A DNA stretch of 47,174 nucleotides from Bacillota bacterium. Its GTDB lineage: Bacteria; Bacillota; Clostridia; DSM-8532. Positions 32,652 to 40,945 of the stretch are shown piece after piece. The notes beneath the pieces were generated by a model, which searched no databases, was not told the origin of the DNA, and worked only from the letters and a program-made list of their open reading frames with translations. The stretch lies in contig JAEZLR010000036.1 in assembly GCA_023415205.1 (NCBI GenBank), positions 1-47,174 of the forward strand, given 5' to 3'. Made by a program: the position numbers and the translations under genes. Within the stretch, counting starts at the first letter, position 1; every line of letters starts with the position of its first letter.

Positions 32652-34286
32652 CTATTGTACCACATTTAACGCATTTTTGATCGCTAATTCAAAATCCATT
32701 TCAGAGACAGCCTTGATATCTGGTGAGACGCCGTATCCGCCAATATTGATTTCCCTCACATTCCAATAGGTATTAACCAAATAAAGTGCCATCTTGTCCT
32801 GGGGCTCGTCAAAAACGATTTGACAAACACCCTTGCCAAAGGTGACATCCCCGATAATCACTGTTTCGGGAAGATAAACCTTAAGAGAAAGAGGCAAAAG
32901 CTCTGCTGCACTGGCCGTATTTTTGTCGGTAAGAACAAGGATTTTTTTAAAGGCCACTTTATCTGCTGATGAATAATAGGAATTGACATTGCCCTTGCGA
33001 TCAATATAGTTTACTACGGCGCATTCTCCCAGAAGATAATCTAGAATATCGGCACAGGCTCGCATATCCCCTCCGGTATTCCCCCTCACATCAAAGACCA
33101 GCACTTTGTTTTCCCTGTCCTTGAGGGCATCAGCTTTGGAAATAAACTCTCGGCCCGTCTGCTGATTAAAGGTATCAATGGTAAACAGCTCGTAGGAGAT
33201 ACCATCAAGCTCTTGTGTGGAATGGGTAACGGTTTTTTGATCCAGCACCTCCTGATGCTCCTCGTAATCCGTTCCTGTGAGGATAAAGCTGAAGGGGTCA
33301 TAGGGGTTCAGGGCTTCTCCGGCCATGAGTACACTCTCCTCAGCAGAAGCATCCGGGTGGCTTTCCAAGGCTTCAAGGCCCTTATTGAAACCAGAATGAG
33401 CCTCGGCATAGAGATAGTTTTCTTGGATAAACCGGGCCAATCTTGAGGATAAGGGCAGCTGCCTTTCCTCAAGCAACTCCGACAGCCATAGGGCATCTTT
33501 ATTTCGTGGATTGATACTAAGGGCTGTATCGTTATATTTGAGTGCCTTACCATAATCCTCATTGAGAAAGGCCAGCCAGCCTAAATGATAATAGGTTGTT
33601 GAATGGTCATCAAAGCTATAATCCAGCGCTTTCAGATAAGCTTTTTGTGCCTCGGGCAGAAGATTGGTGGCTTCATAGCAGGCGCCCAGATAATAGTAGA
33701 CGTCATAGCCTTCAAAACCCTGCTTAAGCTGGTTTTGTGCTTCTGTTATACACCTTTCATATTGTGCACCATGATACAATGCCCAGAGTATATTTGTTTT
33801 TGCGGGGGTATAGTCCTGATTAAGCTTCAAGGCCATCTGATAATAGCGGACAGCCTGGTTGTACTCGGTTTTGTCTCCATAAATATTGCCTAGTGCGTTA
33901 TAGGCCGATATATATGTTTTATCAGCCCCTATAGCCTTCTCGCAGGCAAGCTGGGCTTCATCATAATCCCCCAGGTTCATCTGAACATAGGCGAGATTCA
34001 CAAGAATCTCCGCATCCCCGGGTACAAGCTCAAGATACTGCTTGTAAACAGCTTCACAGCTTTTATCGTCCCCCAACTCCTGGTAGGCTGAGGTCAGACT
34101 CAACAGGCGTTCCCGATTCTCCGGTTCTGCTTGGTAGGCCTTATAGAGCCGAGTTATTTCAGATAAATCCGGTATGGGGCTGCTCTCTTCCAGTGGGGGG
34201 AGATCGGAAACGGCGGGTTGGGAAGAACATCCGCAAAATGCCAGAATGCAGCAAATCATTATTATAGGTAGGGAAAATCGGCGCAT
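32652..34286 (-). CDS. Lipoprotein with TPR repeats and a C-terminal S41-type peptidase domain
   Basis: An N-terminal signal ends in a lipobox-like FCGC with Cys20. About six TPR units fill residues 45-270 (for example ALGNIYGDKTEYNQAVRYYQ and LGWLAFLNEDYGKALKYND). The last 180 residues carry the S41/C-terminal-processing-peptidase core: VLVFDVRGNTGGDMRA, then the nucleophile Ser in NTASAAELLPL and the Lys in GDVTFGKG. No PDZ domain is visible, unlike typical CtpA. Export and a proteolytic or scaffolding envelope role are inferred. It lies 24 bp downstream of the cyclo-ligase gene. Confidence 0.75.
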   Translation of the reverse strand: MRRFSLPIIMICCILAFCGCSSQPAVSDLPPLEESSPIPDLSEITRLYKAYQAEPENRERLLSLTSAYQELGDDKSCEAVYKQYLELVPGDAEILVNLAYVQMNLGDYDEAQLACEKAIGADKTYISAYNALGNIYGDKTEYNQAVRYYQMALKLNQDYTPAKTNILWALYHGAQYERCITEAQNQLKQGFEGYDVYYYLGACYEATNLLPEAQKAYLKALDYSFDDHSTTYYHLGWLAFLNEDYGKALKYNDTALSINPRNKDALWLSELLEERQLPLSSRLARFIQENYLYAEAHSGFNKGLEALESHPDASAEESVLMAGEALNPYDPFSFILTGTDYEEHQEVLDQKTVTHSTQELDGISYELFTIDTFNQQTGREFISKADALKDRENKVLVFDVRGNTGGDMRACADILDYLLGECAVVNYIDRKGNVNSYYSSADKVAFKKILVLTDKNTASAAELLPLSLKVYLPETVIIGDVTFGKGVCQIVFDEPQDKMALYLVNTYWNVREINIGGYGVSPDIKAVSEMDFELAIKNALNVVQ

Positions 34287-34310
34287 TGGTCAACTCCTAT
34301 TTAAAAAAAT

Positions 34311-34895
34311 TCAGGTCAACAGAAAGCCTTTATCTGTTAAAAGACCGTGGACTCTTTTATCATAAGCCTCTGAAGGAATGCTGTCAAAGACCTGAAAAGA
34401 ATGGGCAATCCCCATAAAAAAGGCTTGAGGACGACACTTTTCCAGAAATCGATCATAATAACCCTTCCCGTGGCCCAACCGGTTACCCTTTATGTCAAAG
34501 GCAAGTCCGGGCACAAGCACCAGGTCGATATCCTCAGGATTAGCTGCCCCATGGGTGGCGTCAGGCTCCCAAATACCGAAAGGGCCTTCCTTCAGACCCG
34601 AGTCCAAGGAATCTATCTGAACGGCTTCCATATTAGTAATGTTCAGCACTCTTGGAAGGAGCAGAATCTTACCGTCTTTTATTATTTCATGGTTCATGGG
34701 TAAAACATCGGCTTCATGGCCATAGGGCATATAGGAAAGTATCACCCGGCTCTGGCAGTAGACGGGCAGTTGGATGAAGAGTTTATGGAGCGCCTTGGAT
34801 GTTTCAATAACCTCTAGGGAGGTAAGTTCTCTTCGTTTATTCAGCATCTTTGCTCTGAGCTCAGCTTTGTTCATAGGCACCCGCTTCCCTGCCAT
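34311..34895 (-). CDS. 5-formyltetrahydrofolate cyclo-ligase
   Basis: This ATP-dependent enzyme recycles 5-formyl-THF to 5,10-methenyl-THF. The hallmark GNRLGHGKGYYDRFL, which forms the phosphate and folate site, and the PGLAFD motif before it identify the family; 194 residues is the usual size. Two starts are possible: the first ATG (34895, weak SD GAGAGA) and an ATG seven codons later. It is probably co-transcribed with the TPR-S41 gene. Confidence 0.9.
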   Translation of the reverse strand: MAGKRVPMNKAELRAKMLNKRRELTSLEVIETSKALHKLFIQLPVYCQSRVILSYMPYGHEADVLPMNHEIIKDGKILLLPRVLNITNMEAVQIDSLDSGLKEGPFGIWEPDATHGAANPEDIDLVLVPGLAFDIKGNRLGHGKGYYDRFLEKCRPQAFFMGIAHSFQVFDSIPSEAYDKRVHGLLTDKGFLLT

Positions 34896-34954
34896 TAATC
34901 TCTCTCATTTTACCATGGGACTACTTTATTAAAAAGAGTGTAACAAGGTAAAAA

Positions 34955-34991
34955 GGGTATAAAAAAGCAGCCCTTGTAAAAGGGCCGCTTT
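34955..34991 (-). terminator. Terminator of the zinc-ribbon gene
   Basis: On the minus strand agcggccctt pairs with aagggctgct (one mismatch) around a short loop and TTTTT follows. Confidence 0.8.
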
Positions 34992-35005
34992 CAATGTGAG
35001 CTATT

Positions 35006-35350
35006 TTAGCCGTTAATCTTATTCCCGCATTTGGAGCAGAAGGCGGTGTCCTTTGTAACCTCTGCACCGCAGTTGGAGCATTTGGAAGCATTCTTAAGCT
35101 CAAGAACCTTGGCGCTGAGCTCCTCAATCTTAAGCTCAATTTCCTTGATCTGTGCGCAGGACTCATCGTTAACAGAGCTCTCACCAGCACTGTACGCTCT
35201 ATAGACCTGTTCGCCGATCTGTACATATAAATCCTTAATTTTGTCCTTCTCAGTTCCGATCTGGGAATTCAATTTGGTAATTTCAATAACATCCTTACCT
35301 TTATCAGTGATGTTCTTACCAAATTTCTTCACGTCATCTAAAAATGCCAT
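35006..35350 (-). CDS. Zinc-ribbon protein with coiled-coil region
   Basis: I chose the ATG at 35350 because AAGGAGG lies 9 nt upstream; the open frame begins at 35461 without an SD. The 114 residues hold an amphipathic start (AFLDDVKKFGKNITDKGKDVIEITKL), a coiled-coil stretch (about 35-85) and a C-terminal zinc ribbon CSNCGAEVTKDTAFCSKCG with two Cys-x2-Cys pairs. Many clostridial proteins share this plan; no precise role is known. It is monocistronic, with its own terminator. The inverted repeat at 35394-35412 may be its operator. Confidence 0.75.
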   Translation of the reverse strand: MAFLDDVKKFGKNITDKGKDVIEITKLNSQIGTEKDKIKDLYVQIGEQVYRAYSAGESSVNDESCAQIKEIELKIEELSAKVLELKNASKCSNCGAEVTKDTAFCSKCGNKING

Positions 35351-35393
35351 GTTTGAAGACCTCCTTATAGGTTTCATTGAATCTTTGCCTTGG

Positions 35394-35412
35394 ACTGTAC
35401 ATTCTATACAGT
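35394..35412. promoter_or_regulatory. Short inverted repeat upstream of the zinc-ribbon gene
   Basis: ACTGTA (35394-35399) and TACAGT (35407-35412) are 7 bp apart, 44 bp before the ATG. On the minus strand a TATAGA within it could serve as -10. An operator is possible. Confidence 0.3.
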
Positions 35413-35507
35413 TAAGCCCTTTCACACTAATATCATACCACAGGTTTCCAGCCCATAACATTAAAAATTTCTAATGGTTTTAATAAAGTCTTAAGCATTA
35501 ATGAGTT

Positions 35508-36728
35508 CTATAAACCTCTTCTTCGCAATAGAGAATCCAACGGCAACGGAGGATGAGGAATCCTCACTTCCATCTGAGCATGGGGTGCCACAGTAATGCT
35601 ATTACCCTCACCATCAAACATTTCCGGTACGGTAAACTCCAGCACCTCTCCATTGGGGGGGAGGACCTCCACCCTATCCCCTACTGAAAAACGGTTACGC
35701 TGCTCAATAATAATATGCCCATTCTTTTCATCATAGCCCTTTATAACACCAATAAAGTCATAACCCCTGAGATAGGAGCTTGTACCATAGTTATGATCTT
35801 GGGTACCAGGCTTCTGAAAGAAAAAGCCCGTGGTAAAATCGCGGTTGCTAACCTTGGCAATTTCTTCAAACCACTCTTCCTTAAACACATAGGGCTTATC
35901 CTCATAAAAGGCATCAATAGCCTGTCTGTAAGCCTTAACCACTGTGGCCACATAGAAGGAGCTCTTAACACGTCCCTCTATTTTAAGGCTTGAAACACCG
36001 CTTTGTATTATTTCTGGAATATGCCGGATCATACATAAGTCCTTTGAATTGAAGATAAAGGTTCCCCGGCTGTTTTCTTCAATGGGGAAATATTCCCCCG
36101 GGCGCTTTTCTTCTACCAGATGATACTTCCATCGGCAGGGGTGGGCACAATCCCCCATATTGGCATTTCTACCAGCCAGATAATTGGAAAGCAGGCACCG
36201 GCCTGAATAGGACATACACATGGCACCATGGACAAAGACCTCAAGGGCTATGCCCTTCGGATCGCTTCCGACGATTTCTTGGATTTCCTTTAAGGATAGC
36301 TCACGTGCAAGCACAACCCGGCTAGCTCCCTGAGCCTTCCAGAATTGGGTGCTGAGTGAGTTGGTGGTATTGGCTTGGGTACTGATATGAATATCCATGC
36401 TGGGAGCCAGGCTTTTTACCAGACTGAACATGCCCGGATCCGAAACAATAACAGCGTCAATGCCGGTTTTGACAGCTTTATTAAGAAAGTCCCCGGCCAG
36501 GTTTAAATCCTCGTTGTGAGGAATGATATTCATGGTCAGATAGACTTTTTTCCCTTTATCATGGGCAAATTCAGCCCCCCATTTCATTTCTTCAAAGGTA
36601 AAATTATCGGAGGCGGTACGCAATCCAAAGCATTCGCCAGCTAAATAAACTGCATCGGCACCATAGAGAATAGCCATTTTCAGCTTTTCAGGGCTGCCCG
36701 CGGGGGCAAGAAGTTCAACCTTAGTCAT
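35508..36728 (-). CDS. U32-family protein, probable tRNA uridine hydroxylation enzyme (TrhP/YrrO type)
   Basis: The 406 residues show the U32 'peptidase' family: ELLAPAGSPEKLKMAILYGADAVYL at the start, then EVFVHGAMCMSYSGRCLLSNYL and the Cys-bearing DCAHPCRW. Family members TrhP (E. coli) and YrrN/YrrO (B. subtilis) are needed to make 5-hydroxyuridine at the tRNA wobble position. The start overlaps the methyltransferase stop (ATGACTAA; ATG at 36728, SD AAAGGTGAG), so the two are translationally coupled, matching the yrrM-yrrN-yrrO order of B. subtilis. Only one U32 gene is present here, where Bacillus has two. Substrate is inferred from family and context. Confidence 0.82.
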   Translation of the reverse strand: MTKVELLAPAGSPEKLKMAILYGADAVYLAGECFGLRTASDNFTFEEMKWGAEFAHDKGKKVYLTMNIIPHNEDLNLAGDFLNKAVKTGIDAVIVSDPGMFSLVKSLAPSMDIHISTQANTTNSLSTQFWKAQGASRVVLARELSLKEIQEIVGSDPKGIALEVFVHGAMCMSYSGRCLLSNYLAGRNANMGDCAHPCRWKYHLVEEKRPGEYFPIEENSRGTFIFNSKDLCMIRHIPEIIQSGVSSLKIEGRVKSSFYVATVVKAYRQAIDAFYEDKPYVFKEEWFEEIAKVSNRDFTTGFFFQKPGTQDHNYGTSSYLRGYDFIGVIKGYDEKNGHIIIEQRNRFSVGDRVEVLPPNGEVLEFTVPEMFDGEGNSITVAPHAQMEVRIPHPPLPLDSLLRRRGL

Positions 36729-37383
36729 ATGTCTCACCTTTCTTAAAGCTTACAGCAATTCCGTCACCGATAGGTAGAATCGCTGTTTGAAGCCGGTTGT
36801 CACGGCAGAGTTGATTGAGATACTCACGGAGCTTGACAGCGATGGTTCTATGCTTATGGGGCAAAGGCTCAGTGCGGGTGACCAGGCCCTTATAAAGAAC
36901 ATTATCAGAAACCAGTAGCCCCCCGTTATTCAAAAGCCTCATGGCTTCAGGGAAATACTCCGTGTATTGCCCCTTGGCGGCATCTAAAAAAATCATGTCA
37001 TAGGGTGTGGAAAGACAGCGCATCACTTCAAGGGCATCTCCCGGAAGCACTCGAATGTTTTTGTCCAGGCTCATGGCTTTGATGTTTTTTATCGCTTTTT
37101 CAGCCATATCATCATCCAGCTCAATAGAATCTATCACGCCGGTTTCAGGCATGGACATGGCCATGATGGAAGCCGAATACCCTATGGCCGTTCCTGCTTC
37201 AAGTACCCGCCGGGGCTTTGTAAGACGGATAAGAACCTTCAACAATGAGGCAGTTTCGGGTGGAATTATGGGAACATGGTGGTGCTCTGCGTAATTTTCC
37301 AGTTCCCTCAAAAAGCCGGTCTCTCGTTCGAGAACAGCACGAAGAAAACTATCTACCTGGGGATAGCGCAGATACTCCTCCAT
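36721..37383 (-). CDS. trmR: O-methyltransferase, probable tRNA 5-hydroxyuridine methyltransferase (TrmR/YrrM type)
   Basis: This is a class I SAM methyltransferase of the small-molecule O-methyltransferase family. The SAM-binding VLEAGTAIGYSASIMAMSM, the acidic SIELDDD and the metal-site IFLDAAKGQYTEY blocks are clear. B. subtilis TrmR converts 5-hydroxyuridine to 5-methoxyuridine in tRNA. The overlapping trhP-like gene downstream and mltG upstream reproduce the Bacillus neighbourhood, which supports this reading over catechol-type activity. The SD GAGGAGG precedes the ATG. A MITE-like element separates it from mltG. Confidence 0.82.
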   Translation of the reverse strand: MEEYLRYPQVDSFLRAVLERETGFLRELENYAEHHHVPIIPPETASLLKVLIRLTKPRRVLEAGTAIGYSASIMAMSMPETGVIDSIELDDDMAEKAIKNIKAMSLDKNIRVLPGDALEVMRCLSTPYDMIFLDAAKGQYTEYFPEAMRLLNNGGLLVSDNVLYKGLVTRTEPLPHKHRTIAVKLREYLNQLCRDNRLQTAILPIGDGIAVSFKKGETYD

Positions 37384-37430
37384 GGTATCCCTCCTCTCCT
37401 ATTCAACCATCCGTCATTAAAGTCAAAAAG

Positions 37431-37600
37431 AGCTGTCTCAAAAGTTAGATTTATGATTTGCCATCATGTTCAAATCTTCTTACTGATTGCAGGAAGTTGT
37501 TAATGTTCGGTTTCCTCTCGCATTACAACCTTTTACTGCTCCTTAAGGATGCCTATCAGATTTAAACATCATGGCCCATCTACTGTTTTGAGACAGCCCT
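37431..37600. repeat. MITE-like element, 170 bp, complete
   Basis: The ends are imperfect terminal inverted repeats of about 42-46 bp, beginning agctgtctcaaaa on the left and ending ttttgagacagccct on the right; both contain a copy of gccat[c/g]atgtt-aaatct. No ORF is inside. The left 91 bp recur at 46947-47045. It begins 9 bp past the mltG stop, inside the probable typA-mltG-trmR-trhP operon. Transcribed, it would fold into one long hairpin, so it may act as an RNA processing or termination signal. No clear target-site duplication was found. Confidence 0.75.
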
Positions 37601-37609
37601 TAATTTTGA

Positions 37610-38773
37610 TTATTGTCCGCTTACACCATATTTCTTTTGATCCCTCTGATGGCCTTCAAAGGTCTCATTATAAATGTTAGTTCCATCAGGTGTTGCAAAG
37701 AAGAAGTAATACTTCGTATTTTCAGGATATAGAGCAGCCTCGATAGCATCTATTCTCGGTGAGCAGATGGGCCCCGGAGGGAGTCCCTCCACCTTATAGG
37801 TATTATAGGGGCTGTCGATTTCCAAATCCTTGTAGAGTACCGTACTTGTCCGCCCTAAGCCTTCATATACCCGTGCATATTGAACTGTGGCGTCAGATTG
37901 AAGGAGCCTTAAGTCCTTGCTCTTCAGACGGTTGTGGAATACACTGGAAATCTTTTTAAAATCGGCAGGATAAAGAGCTTCCATCTCAATAAGAGAGGCC
38001 AGGGTGATAACTTCATCCACTGTCATACCCAATTCCTCTGCCCTGTCGTAATATTCCTTTGTAAAGACTCTGTTAAATTCACTGAGCATTCTGTCTATAA
38101 GCTGCTCCTCAGTCCAGCCTTCATCCATCTTATAGGTATCGGGATACAAGTAACCTTCCAAAGGATATTTACGGGCTTCGGATACCTTGAGCTCCTTCAA
38201 AAACGGGTACTTGGTGGATTCCTCAGCGCTGATTTTAAGGAACTTGGTTTCATCCACATAGCCCTGTCCCGAAAGCACCTGAACCGTTTCCACCAGTGTC
38301 TTACCTTCTGGTATCATAATGTCCTTGGTGGGATTTTTCAAGGCTTCTCCGCTAAGCCGGATCATCAAGGCATAATAGTTCATGTCCTTGGTAACCAGGT
38401 AATTGCCGGCCCTGTAGGCATTGTCAAAACCCAGTATCTTAGACATAATTCGATAGATATTGGTGTTATTAATAAACCCCTGAGCCTTCAAAGAGTCTGC
38501 AATATTGATGGTCCGTGATCCAGAGGGGATTTTGAAAACAATACTGTTCTCCTCAGTTAATATCCTGTTGGCCTGACTATTACCGGCGACAATATAGCGA
38601 TACCCATAAAGCGCACAGGTCATAAAGGCAATCATACAGATCACAATGAGAATCAATATTTTTAGAAAAATATAGCGCTTTTTTTTCTTCTTTTTCAGTT
38701 TACTCTTAGGAGCCGCTTTACTCAGTCCGTCATGATCCAATGGCTTTTTAACAGGACTATTTCCTTGCACCAC
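37610..38773 (-). CDS. mltG: Endolytic murein transglycosylase MltG
   Basis: MltG cuts nascent peptidoglycan strands at the membrane. One transmembrane helix (about residues 33-55) follows a very basic cytoplasmic start. A LysM-like region leads to the YceG/MltG fold, with LEGYLYPDTY, the catalytic Glu in TLASLIEMEA, and YNTYKVEGLPPGPICSPRIDAIEAALYP. The length of 387 is usual. The GTG start at 38773 overlaps the end of typA by 17 bp, so the two are coupled. The downstream gene is trmR, across the MITE-like element. Confidence 0.9.
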   Translation of the reverse strand: MVQGNSPVKKPLDHDGLSKAAPKSKLKKKKKKRYIFLKILILIVICMIAFMTCALYGYRYIVAGNSQANRILTEENSIVFKIPSGSRTINIADSLKAQGFINNTNIYRIMSKILGFDNAYRAGNYLVTKDMNYYALMIRLSGEALKNPTKDIMIPEGKTLVETVQVLSGQGYVDETKFLKISAEESTKYPFLKELKVSEARKYPLEGYLYPDTYKMDEGWTEEQLIDRMLSEFNRVFTKEYYDRAEELGMTVDEVITLASLIEMEALYPADFKKISSVFHNRLKSKDLRLLQSDATVQYARVYEGLGRTSTVLYKDLEIDSPYNTYKVEGLPPGPICSPRIDAIEAALYPENTKYYFFFATPDGTNIYNETFEGHQRDQKKYGVSGQ

Positions 38774-40583
38774 TCTTCACCCTAGCTCTCTGCTCAGAAT
38801 TCAGAATCTTCTTTCTCAGGCGAATGGACGCGGGGGTGATTTCCACCAACTCATCATCCTCAATAAATTCAAGATTCTGTTCCAGGCTCATATTAATGTA
38901 GGGAACCAGCTTAAGTGCCTCATCGGAACCGGATGCACGCATATTGGTCACATGCTTCTTTTTGCATACATTGATTACAATGTCTTCATTTCTGGAGCAC
39001 TCTCCCACAATCATTCCCTCATACACAGGCACATTGGGACCGATAAAAAGGCTCCCACGCTCCTGGGCATTGAATAAACCATAGGTCACCGATTCTCCCG
39101 TTTCCCAGGCCACCAGGGCACCGCGAAGGCGTCCTTTGATTTCCCCTTTAAAGGGCTCATAGCTATGGAAAACATGATTCATTATACCATTTCCCCTGGT
39201 ATCCGTCAAAAACTCAGAACGATAGCCAATAAGGCTTCTTGCGGGTATTTTAAAGTCAAGCCTGACATATCCCTGGGTGGGGCTGTGCATGTTTACCATC
39301 TCGGCCTTGCGCATACCCAGTTTTTCCATAACGCTGCCCATACTTTCTTCCGGAACATCCACCACTAGATATTCTATAGGTTCATAGGTTTCACCGTTTT
39401 GCTCTACGGTAATAACCTCAGGCTTTGATACCTGGAACTCATAGCCCTGCCTTCTCATGGTTTCAATAAGAATGGACAGGTGGAGCTCACCTCGCCCTGA
39501 CACCTTGAAACAGTCGGGGGAGTCTGTTTCCTCCACCCTGAGGCTGACATTGGTTTCAACCTCCTTGAAAAGTCTTTCACGAAGGTGACGGGACGTGACA
39601 TAGGTTCCCTCTTTGCCTGCAAAGGGGCTGTTATTGACCATGAAAAACATGGATATGGTGGGCTCATCAATATCTATAAATGGAATGGGCTCAGGGCAAT
39701 CCTTGTCGCAAATAGTTTCTCCAATGGTGATGTCGGTAATTCCCGAAACAGCGATAATTTCTCCAATGGAGGCGGTCTCAATATCCGCCCGTTTTAAGCC
39801 GCGGAAATTCTGAAGGGAGGAGATTTTGACAGGTACCACCTTTCCATCCCGCTTACAGATGACGGCCTGCTGATCCCTGCGAATGGTTCCGCGTTCTACA
39901 CGGCCAATGGCAATGCGTCCGATGTATTCGTCATAGTCCAGGCTGGACACGAGAAACTGTAGCGGGGCTTCCATCTTGCCAACAGGAGCCGGAACATATT
40001 CCAGAATAGTATTAAACAGGGGCTCCAGGCTAACCGATTCATCGGCAAGACCCAGCTTCGCATAGCCATCCCTTGCCGAGGCATAGACAACAGGAAAATC
40101 CAGAAGATCTTCATCGGCTCCCAGTTCAATAAACAGATCAAGGATTTCATCAATCACTTCTTCCGGTCGGGCTTCCTTTCTGTCTATTTTATTAATGACC
40201 ACAATGGGTTTTAGATGAAGGGCTAATGCTTTTCTTAGAACAAAACGGGTCTGTGGCATGGCGCCCTCATAGGCATCCACCAGAAGAAGAACCCCATCCA
40301 CCATTTTTAGGATACGCTCCACTTCACCGCCGAAGTCGGCATGTCCGGGAGTATCAACAATATTGATCCGGGTTCCGTTATGGAGAACCGCAGTGTTTTT
40401 TGAGAGAATTGTTATACCCTTTTCACGCTCCAAATCATTGGAGTCCATCACGCGCTCAACAACTTTTTCATTGCTTCTGAAAATACCGCTCTGCTTGAGC
40501 ATGGCATCCACCATAGTGGTCTTTCCATGGTCTACATGTGCGATAATGGCTACGTTTCTTAGATCGTTACGAATATTTTCCAC
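38757..40583 (-). CDS. typA: Ribosome-associated GTPase TypA/BipA
   Basis: TypA is an elongation-factor-like GTPase that acts on the ribosome in assembly and stress. The G domain motifs are complete: AHVDHGKTT (P-loop), KGITI (switch), DTPGHADF and NKIDRKEARP. The EF-G-like domains and the specific C-terminal domain (ARSLIGYRSEFLTDTRGNGIM) complete the 608-residue protein. The start is GTG with SD AGGTGA. It is the first gene of the unit continuing into mltG. A good promoter lies at 40657-40685. Confidence 0.94.
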   Translation of the reverse strand: MENIRNDLRNVAIIAHVDHGKTTMVDAMLKQSGIFRSNEKVVERVMDSNDLEREKGITILSKNTAVLHNGTRINIVDTPGHADFGGEVERILKMVDGVLLLVDAYEGAMPQTRFVLRKALALHLKPIVVINKIDRKEARPEEVIDEILDLFIELGADEDLLDFPVVYASARDGYAKLGLADESVSLEPLFNTILEYVPAPVGKMEAPLQFLVSSLDYDEYIGRIAIGRVERGTIRRDQQAVICKRDGKVVPVKISSLQNFRGLKRADIETASIGEIIAVSGITDITIGETICDKDCPEPIPFIDIDEPTISMFFMVNNSPFAGKEGTYVTSRHLRERLFKEVETNVSLRVEETDSPDCFKVSGRGELHLSILIETMRRQGYEFQVSKPEVITVEQNGETYEPIEYLVVDVPEESMGSVMEKLGMRKAEMVNMHSPTQGYVRLDFKIPARSLIGYRSEFLTDTRGNGIMNHVFHSYEPFKGEIKGRLRGALVAWETGESVTYGLFNAQERGSLFIGPNVPVYEGMIVGECSRNEDIVINVCKKKHVTNMRASGSDEALKLVPYINMSLEQNLEFIEDDELVEITPASIRLRKKILNSEQRARVKSGARK

Positions 40584-40945
40584 TTTATCACCTGCTGGTT
40601 AGATTTGGTTCACAAAGCCTTAAATAAAGCTTTTTCTCTTAAAAATGTCCTGCATTATTCTACTTGTTCTTTCACTCAGTGTCAATGAAATAGTTCCTTG
40701 TAAACCCTTATTTTAAAGCCTGTTGTCTTGTTACAGTGGAAATTTTGTATAGACGTCTAAAAGATCAGTTTCTATATCCTTGAAATTTAGTAGATTTTTA
40801 TAATTCCTTAAGCAAAGGGAATGATATAATCATTCTGGTGCAGTGTATCCTTTGATGCTCTCTAGATTACACGCTGATTCTATTATTGAATATAAAAACC
40901 GACACTATACCATACTTATTCTATCTAAAAGGGGTGTATTGGCCT
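40584..40945. other. Divergent intergenic region between typA and trkH
   Basis: It holds the typA promoter (given separately) and, for trkH, an extended -10 candidate TGATATAAT at 40822-40830 without a clear -35. The roughly 115 nt between that site and the trkH start do not show the pattern of the c-di-AMP riboswitch that often precedes potassium transporters. Confidence 0.4.
40657..40685 (-). promoter_or_regulatory. typA promoter
   Basis: On the minus strand TTGACA and TAGAAT are separated by 17 bp, about 75 bp before the typA GTG. It is a near-consensus housekeeping promoter. Confidence 0.75.

Noticed and set aside
40831..40945. c-di-AMP riboswitch before trkH
   Set aside because: The conserved core segments of that class are not recognisable in the leader.
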